Assembly (NCBI GenBank): GCA_963759375.1
Contig: CAVWYY010000003.1
Coordinates: 248,001-312,000, forward strand
Source: DASSUW01 sp963759375
GTDB taxonomy: Bacteria > Actinomycetota > Thermoleophilia > Solirubrobacterales > Solirubrobacteraceae
DNA length: 64,000 nucleotides
Reading direction: 5' to 3'
Shown: one piece after another, positions 59,235 through 64,000 of the stretch
Layout: each line of letters opens with the position of its first letter
Position numbering within the stretch: the first letter of the stretch is position 1
Notes under the pieces: generated by a model
What the model was told of the DNA's origin: nothing
The model's database searches: none
Seen by the model: the letters and a program-made list of their open reading frames with translations, nothing else
Program-made: the position numbers and the translations under genes

Positions 59235-59914
59235 CTCACCGTCCCGGAGTGCAGGGCGATGATGCCGCCGGCGGTGAGGATCCAGCGCACGTCGGTCAGC
59301 CCGGAGCCGACCATCACGGTGCCGAGGTCACGCGGCCCGGGGAAGCGCTTCACCGAACTGGGCAGGTACGAGTACGCCTGGTCCTCTCCGGTGATGCGAC
59401 CGAGCAGGGGCACGATGCGATCGAACCAGAGCGAGAAGAAGGTCGACAAGGGCGGCTTGTGCGGCGTGGTGATCTCGAGCACCACCACTCGGCCGCCGGG
59501 GCGCACCACGCGCGTCATCTCGGCCAGCCCGCGGTCGAGGTCGGAGAAGTTGCGCGCGCCGAAGCCGACCGTCGCGGCGTCGAACGTGTCGTCGTCGTAC
59601 GGGAGCCCCATCGCGTTGGCCTGCTCCCAGCGCACCGCCCGGCTCTTCTCCCGCGCCCGGTCGAGCATGCCCTCGGAGAAGTCGGACCCGATGACCTCGG
59701 CGCCGCGGCGGGCGAGCGCGATCGCCAGGTCGCCGGTGCCGGTCGCGACGTCGAGCGCCTTCGTGCCCGGCCCGACGCGCGCGAGATCGGCGGCGCGCTC
59801 GCGCCAGCGATGGTGCAATCCGGCCGTCATGACCGAGTTCATGACGTCGTAGAACCCCGCGATGCGATCGAACATCGCGCGGACCTGCCCCTCTTCGAGC
59901 GTTCCGGAGGCCAG
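59231..59914 (-). CDS. menG: Demethylmenaquinone methyltransferase
   Basis: The last step of menaquinone synthesis (UbiE/MenG family): VRAMFDRIAGFYDVMNSVMTAGLHHRW, LDVATGTGDLAIALARRG, VIGSDFSEGMLDRAREK, ANAMGLPYDDDTFDAATVGFGARNFSDLDRGLAEM, LEITTPHKPPLSTFFSLWFDRIVPLLG and YSYLPSSVKRFPGP. The first ATG (59875) falls inside the conserved VRAMFDRI motif. I therefore prefer CTG 59914, 2 nt after the qcrC stop and behind GAGGGCGAG, which restores about 13 family residues (227 in all). Confidence 0.92.
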   Translation of the reverse strand: MASGTLEEGQVRAMFDRIAGFYDVMNSVMTAGLHHRWRERAADLARVGPGTKALDVATGTGDLAIALARRGAEVIGSDFSEGMLDRAREKSRAVRWEQANAMGLPYDDDTFDAATVGFGARNFSDLDRGLAEMTRVVRPGGRVVVLEITTPHKPPLSTFFSLWFDRIVPLLGRITGEDQAYSYLPSSVKRFPGPRDLGTVMVGSGLTDVRWILTAGGIIALHSGTVR

Positions 59915-59916
59915 AG

Positions 59917-60630
59917 CTACTCGCCCTCGCCGTTGAGCTGGGAGAGGAAGTCGACCAGCGCGGTCTTCTTCTCCTCCGGCAGCCCCCGGTAGGAGGGCAT
60001 CGGCGCGGTCGGGTTCTCCAGCGTTCGCCGGATCGCCGCCGCCGGCAATCGACTGGCGATGTCGGTGAGGTTCGGCCCCGGTCCGTCGTTGCCGTTCTCG
60101 CCGATCTTGTGGCAGGCCAGGCAGCCCGACTGGGCTGCCACCAACTTCCCCGCCTCGTACTTGGCGGCGACCTTGTACTCGATCTCGTTCGGCGAGCCGG
60201 CGTTGGCGCCGAGGTAGGTCAGGTACGCCATCGCGCCGATCACCGCGATGCCGGTGAACGTCGCGATCGGGCGCCGTTCCGGCCGCCGCTCGGGCGAGCG
60301 GTCGATGAACGGCAGCATGATGATCAGGATCATGCAGATCGTCGGGATCCCGATCGTGGCAAGCGGCGTGAGCTCCGGCGGCTTGACCACGCGCAGCAGC
60401 TCGAACAGGAAGAAGAAGTACCACTCGGGCCGCGGCACGTAGGTGGTGGTCGTCGGATCCGCCTTCGGGCCGAGCTCGGCGCCGAGGATGATCGACAGCG
60501 CGGCGATCGTGAGCACCACGATCGCGGCCATGATGCTGTCCTTCGCGACCGCGTAGGGGTAGAACGGCTTGCCCTTCGACTTCAGGAGCGAGTACTCGCG
60601 GAGGTAGGCCTCCTTCTCCGCCTGGTTCAT
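59917..60630 (-). CDS. qcrC: Menaquinol-cytochrome c reductase subunit IV/cytochrome c fusion (QcrC-like)
   Basis: 237 residues. The N-terminal part is cytochrome b6f subunit IV-like: three to four membrane helices with the PEWY quinol-site motif (RPEWYFFFLFELLRVVKPPE). The C-terminal part is a cytochrome c domain with CLACHKIG (haem binding) and an axial Met in APMPSYRGLPEEKK. This is the QcrC layout of Bacillus. ATG 60630, 1 bp after the qcrB stop. Confidence 0.93.
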   Translation of the reverse strand: MNQAEKEAYLREYSLLKSKGKPFYPYAVAKDSIMAAIVVLTIAALSIILGAELGPKADPTTTTYVPRPEWYFFFLFELLRVVKPPELTPLATIGIPTICMILIIMLPFIDRSPERRPERRPIATFTGIAVIGAMAYLTYLGANAGSPNEIEYKVAAKYEAGKLVAAQSGCLACHKIGENGNDGPGPNLTDIASRLPAAAIRRTLENPTAPMPSYRGLPEEKKTALVDFLSQLNGEGE

Positions 60631-60631
60631 C

Positions 60632-61429
60632 TCACACCTGATCCTCTGAGAGCTTCTCGTCCGGGTTCGTCCGCAGCCACGGCGGGGCCGTGGTGCCGAG
60701 CTTGGTCACGAGATAGATGTGCGCCCCGATCAGGGCGACGATCAAGCCTGGGATCAGCAGCATGTGGATCGCGTAGAACCGCGACAGCGTCGTGGCGCCG
60801 AACTCCGCGCCGCCGCGGAGGAAGTCACCGAGATACGGGCCGACGAGCGGGCCGGACGCCGTGATGTTGGCGGCCACGATCGTCGCCCAGTAGGAGCGCT
60901 GGTCGAACGGCAGCAGATAGCCGGTCAGCGACATCACGAACGTCAGGACCAGCAGCACGAAGCCGATGATCCAGTTCAGCTCGCGCGGGTACTTATACGC
61001 GCCGAAGAAGAACACCCGGCCCATGTGCAGGAAGATGAGGATCACCATCATCGACGAGCCCCACTTGTGCATGCCGCGCACGAACTCGCCGAGGAACACC
61101 TCGTTGGTGATGTGGCGCGTGGACTCGTACGCGTCGGTCACCGACGGCGTGTAGTACATGGCCAGGAACACGCCGGTCACCGCCTGCGACAGGAAGGCGA
61201 ACAACGTCGCCGAGCCCAGCGTGTAGAACCAGTTGGTGCCCTTCGGCACCTTGCGGAACATGACCCAGCGCAGGGCGCCGGAGAGGGAGGTGCGCTCGTC
61301 GATCCAGTCGGCCGCGTGGACGCCCGCCTCCTTCGCCTGGTCGAGCGGCTTGGGCGGCTCGGCCTCGCTCGGGCGCTTGGGCCGCGGGAGCAGCTTGGGC
61401 GGGAGTGGTGGCAGCGGCAGCTTCGGCAT
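60632..61429 (-). CDS. qcrB: Menaquinol-cytochrome c reductase cytochrome b subunit (b6 type)
   Basis: 265 residues. A Pro/Lys-rich cytoplasmic N-terminus of about 60 residues, longer than in Bacillus, then four helices. Haem-ligand His pairs are in HKWGSSMMVILIFLHMGRVF and in AIHMLLIPGLIVALIGAH. GYLLPFDQRSYWATIV and the FLSQAVTGVFLAMYYTPS motif are typical of b6-type subunits. It works with QcrA and QcrC to pass electrons from menaquinol to cytochrome c. Confidence 0.95.
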   Translation of the reverse strand: MPKLPLPPLPPKLLPRPKRPSEAEPPKPLDQAKEAGVHAADWIDERTSLSGALRWVMFRKVPKGTNWFYTLGSATLFAFLSQAVTGVFLAMYYTPSVTDAYESTRHITNEVFLGEFVRGMHKWGSSMMVILIFLHMGRVFFFGAYKYPRELNWIIGFVLLVLTFVMSLTGYLLPFDQRSYWATIVAANITASGPLVGPYLGDFLRGGAEFGATTLSRFYAIHMLLIPGLIVALIGAHIYLVTKLGTTAPPWLRTNPDEKLSEDQV

Positions 61430-61432
61430 GGC

Positions 61433-62119
61433 TTAGTCCAGCTTGGGCGTCGAGAAGCGCCCTGGGTAGAGGTACTGGCCGATCCCGTCGAGGGCCTGCG
61501 CGGGGTCGCGGTAGCTCGGGAAGCGGTTGAACTCGGAGTTCACCGAGTAGCGCGGCCCGATCTCCACCTGGTCGTTGCTGACCCGCGTGTAGAAGTGGTC
61601 GAGCGGCCGGACGGGCGGGCCGCCGGTGACCTTGCCGGTGAAGTCGTAGACGCCGCCGTGGCACGGGCAGATGAAGCGCTCGGACGCGGCCACGAAGCGG
61701 ACCGGGCAGCCGAGGTGCATGCAGCGCGTGGAGATCGCGACGAAGTCGCCGCCGCCAGGGATGTCCGGATCCTTCTCGCCGTCGATGTCCGGGTTGTAGG
61801 CGCGCACGTAGACCGTGGTCTTGCCCACCTCGCCGATGCCCTGGACGGTCGTGATCACCCGCGGGAGGTAGGTGTCGTCGGGGAACTCGTCCGGCGCGCC
61901 GACGGCCTCCCAGGTGGCGTCCGGGCGCTCGAACAGCGCCGAGCCGACCGCGAACCCGAGCGCGGGCAGCGTGAACGTCATCACCGCGACGGCGCCGGCG
62001 CCCTGGACGGTGAGCCCCATCATCCGGCGGCGGGTGACGGTCTCGCCCTCGAACGCACCCGGAATCAGGCGTTCGCTCGTGTACTTGGGCTTCGGTGTCT
62101 TGCGGCGAGGGGCAGGCAC
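61433..62119 (-). CDS. qcrA: Rieske iron-sulfur subunit with twin-arginine signal anchor
   Basis: 228 residues. TVTRRRMMGLTVQGAGAVAV is a Tat signal anchor (RR then a hydrophobic helix). The Rieske domain binds 2Fe-2S through CMHLGCPV and CPCHGGVYD, and GPPVRPLDHF is the Pro loop. The GTG at 62119 is chosen; the frame is open far upstream only because of GC bias and the frameshifted neighbour. A TATTGT -10-like box lies 13 nt before the start. tatA and tatC, which would export it, are 4 kb downstream. Confidence 0.94.
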   Translation of the reverse strand: MPAPRRKTPKPKYTSERLIPGAFEGETVTRRRMMGLTVQGAGAVAVMTFTLPALGFAVGSALFERPDATWEAVGAPDEFPDDTYLPRVITTVQGIGEVGKTTVYVRAYNPDIDGEKDPDIPGGGDFVAISTRCMHLGCPVRFVAASERFICPCHGGVYDFTGKVTGGPPVRPLDHFYTRVSNDQVEIGPRYSVNSEFNRFPSYRDPAQALDGIGQYLYPGRFSTPKLD

Positions 62120-62172
62120 TTGACGGCCGAAACAATATCGACCGAGACGCCCCGGGCCGCTGGTCCTCGCCC

Positions 62173-62631
62173 CTACCCGGCGCCGCGCCACGCGGCCTTG
62201 GCGGCCTCGTGGTCCGCGGGCGGACCGTCGCCCACCACGCGGGCTCCAGCCTCCCACACGGCGGCGGCCCGCTCGGGGTCGCCCTCGGCGTGCGCCTGGG
62301 CGGAGAGCGAGATCACGTCGGCCAGCTCGCGCACCGCTGCGAGATCGCCCAGCTCGGCGAGGCGCGCCAGCCCGAGCGCGTACAGGCGGTCGCCCGCCAG
62401 CAGCGACAGGTCGGGGTCGTCGGGCCGCAGGACGCGGCCGGAGCGCGTAGTGGAGCAGGTAGCCCTCGTGGATCGCCTCGACGAGCAGCGCGTAGTCGTC
62501 CTCGTGGCCGGCCGCGCGGGTGCCGGACGCGGCGACGGCGCCGTACGCGCCGTCGTCGGACGGCGCGGCGAGGGTGCCTGCCAGCAGCCCGCCCGAGCCC
62601 CGCACCTCGCCGGCCAGTCGGTCGAGCACGC

Positions 62632-62635
<4 letters not shown>
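62173..62635 (-). pseudogene. Conserved protein of unknown function, frameshifted near 62445
   Basis: From ATG 62635 (ATGA overlap with hemL) the product reads SVLDRLAGEVRGSGGLLAGT to AIHEGYLLHY. It then continues one frame over as SGRVLRPDDPDLSLLAGDRL, YALGLARLAELGDL, VISLSAQAHAEGDPERAAAV, to a stop at 62173. The span is 463 bp, one base above a multiple of three. One G too many (or two bases lost from a GCGCGC run) at 62441-62448 explains it. Repaired, the product is about 153 helical residues. It sits between hemL and the qcr operon. No domain name is known to me. Confidence 0.7.
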
Positions 62636-63911
<1,276 letters not shown>

Positions 63912-63915
<4 letters not shown>

Positions 63916-64000
63916 ACCCGCTCCTCCTCCCACCGGCGGAACGCGTCGGTGAAATAGAGCATCCGGACCTTCTTGAACTCGGTCGACGAGTACAGCGTCG
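63912..64000 (-). CDS. Unidentified protein, last 28 residues only
   Basis: The gene enters from the right end. The visible part reads TLYSSTEFKKVRMLYFTDAF then RRWEEERV and a TGA at 63912-63914, which overlaps the CTG start of hemL. The codon use is normal. Too little is seen to name it; the gene before hemL is often another haem gene, but these residues do not match one I know. Confidence 0.6.

Overview
This is 64 kb of a very GC-rich chromosome from a free-living, respiring, Gram-positive-type bacterium. The best guess is an actinobacterium of the class Thermoleophilia (Solirubrobacter/Conexibacter-like). That placement is inference from the gene content: a menaquinol-cytochrome c reductase with a fused subunit IV/cytochrome c, TreT plus OtsA trehalose enzymes, a class E-like sortase, strong use of GTG/TTG starts and 4-bp gene overlaps, and many start codons lying about 10 nt after a TANNNT -10 box (leaderless style). 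No phage, integrase, transposase, CRISPR or rRNA was seen. The window is chromosomal core with a few accessory patches.

Layout. 1-4.5 kb (+): tetrapyrrole block hemA (partial)-hemC-cobA/hemD, then a SAM hydrolase and birA, all overlapping. 4.6-7.6 kb (-): a 1004-residue DEAH helicase with a 220-residue lysine/arginine/alanine/proline tail. 7.8-13.7 kb (+): TlpA-like thioredoxin, GalT-like enzyme, GGDEF-EAL protein, AEC permease, D-aminoacyl-tRNA deacylase and an unknown protein. 13.7-15.1 kb: clpP (-) divergent from an SRPBCC/ArsR locus (+), with two matching palindromes between them. 15.0-21.1 kb (-): a dipeptide/oligopeptide ABC operon (C-A-B-D-F order) in which three of the five genes carry a single-base frameshift. 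21.3-22.6 kb (+): tRNA-Arg(CCT) and a ROK regulator. 22.6-25.8 kb (-): pyrE, L,D-transpeptidase, CPBP protease and HAD hydrolase.

25.8-30.3 kb (+): MscS channel, class A PBP, cold-shock protein, IF-1 and ThiL. 30.3-33.0 kb (-): a 35-residue FlgM-like peptide, a sortase and a degenerate M28 membrane protein. 33.0-39.1 kb (+): response regulator-histidine kinase-HtrA (MprAB/PepD-like), then TreT and OtsA. 39.3-45.3 kb: a small Pro/Arg-rich membrane protein (-), then rpsF-ssb-rpsR-rplI-dnaB-dnaC-like-purA (+). 45.5-47.9 kb (-): RDD protein, WecB and a class IV aminotransferase. 48.0-51.4 kb (+): a 1130-residue receiver/PAS/GGDEF/EAL protein overlapping tail to tail with a GH9 glycosidase (-). 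53.1-55.6 kb (-): two sister methyltransferases flanking a trans-3-hydroxy-L-proline dehydratase, then tRNA-Lys(CTT). 55.7-64 kb (mostly -): a TPR-like protein, tatC, tatA, a polyprenyl diphosphate synthase, menG, qcrC-qcrB-qcrA, a frameshifted conserved protein and hemL; a zinc-ribbon gene runs on +.

The right end reads as one respiratory module. It makes menaquinone (polyprenyl tail, MenG), the bc complex that oxidises it, and the Tat machinery that exports the twin-arginine Rieske subunit. The points most worth a second look are: five net +1 frameshifts (four within 4.1 kb), the twin GCGCAAC operators between clpP and the ArsR locus, probable CTG start codons (hemL, thiL, menG), a methyltransferase gene starting 1 nt after a tRNA, the helicase with a histone-H1-like tail, long dyad elements in convergent gaps, and a codon-usage mosaic inside the ROK gene.
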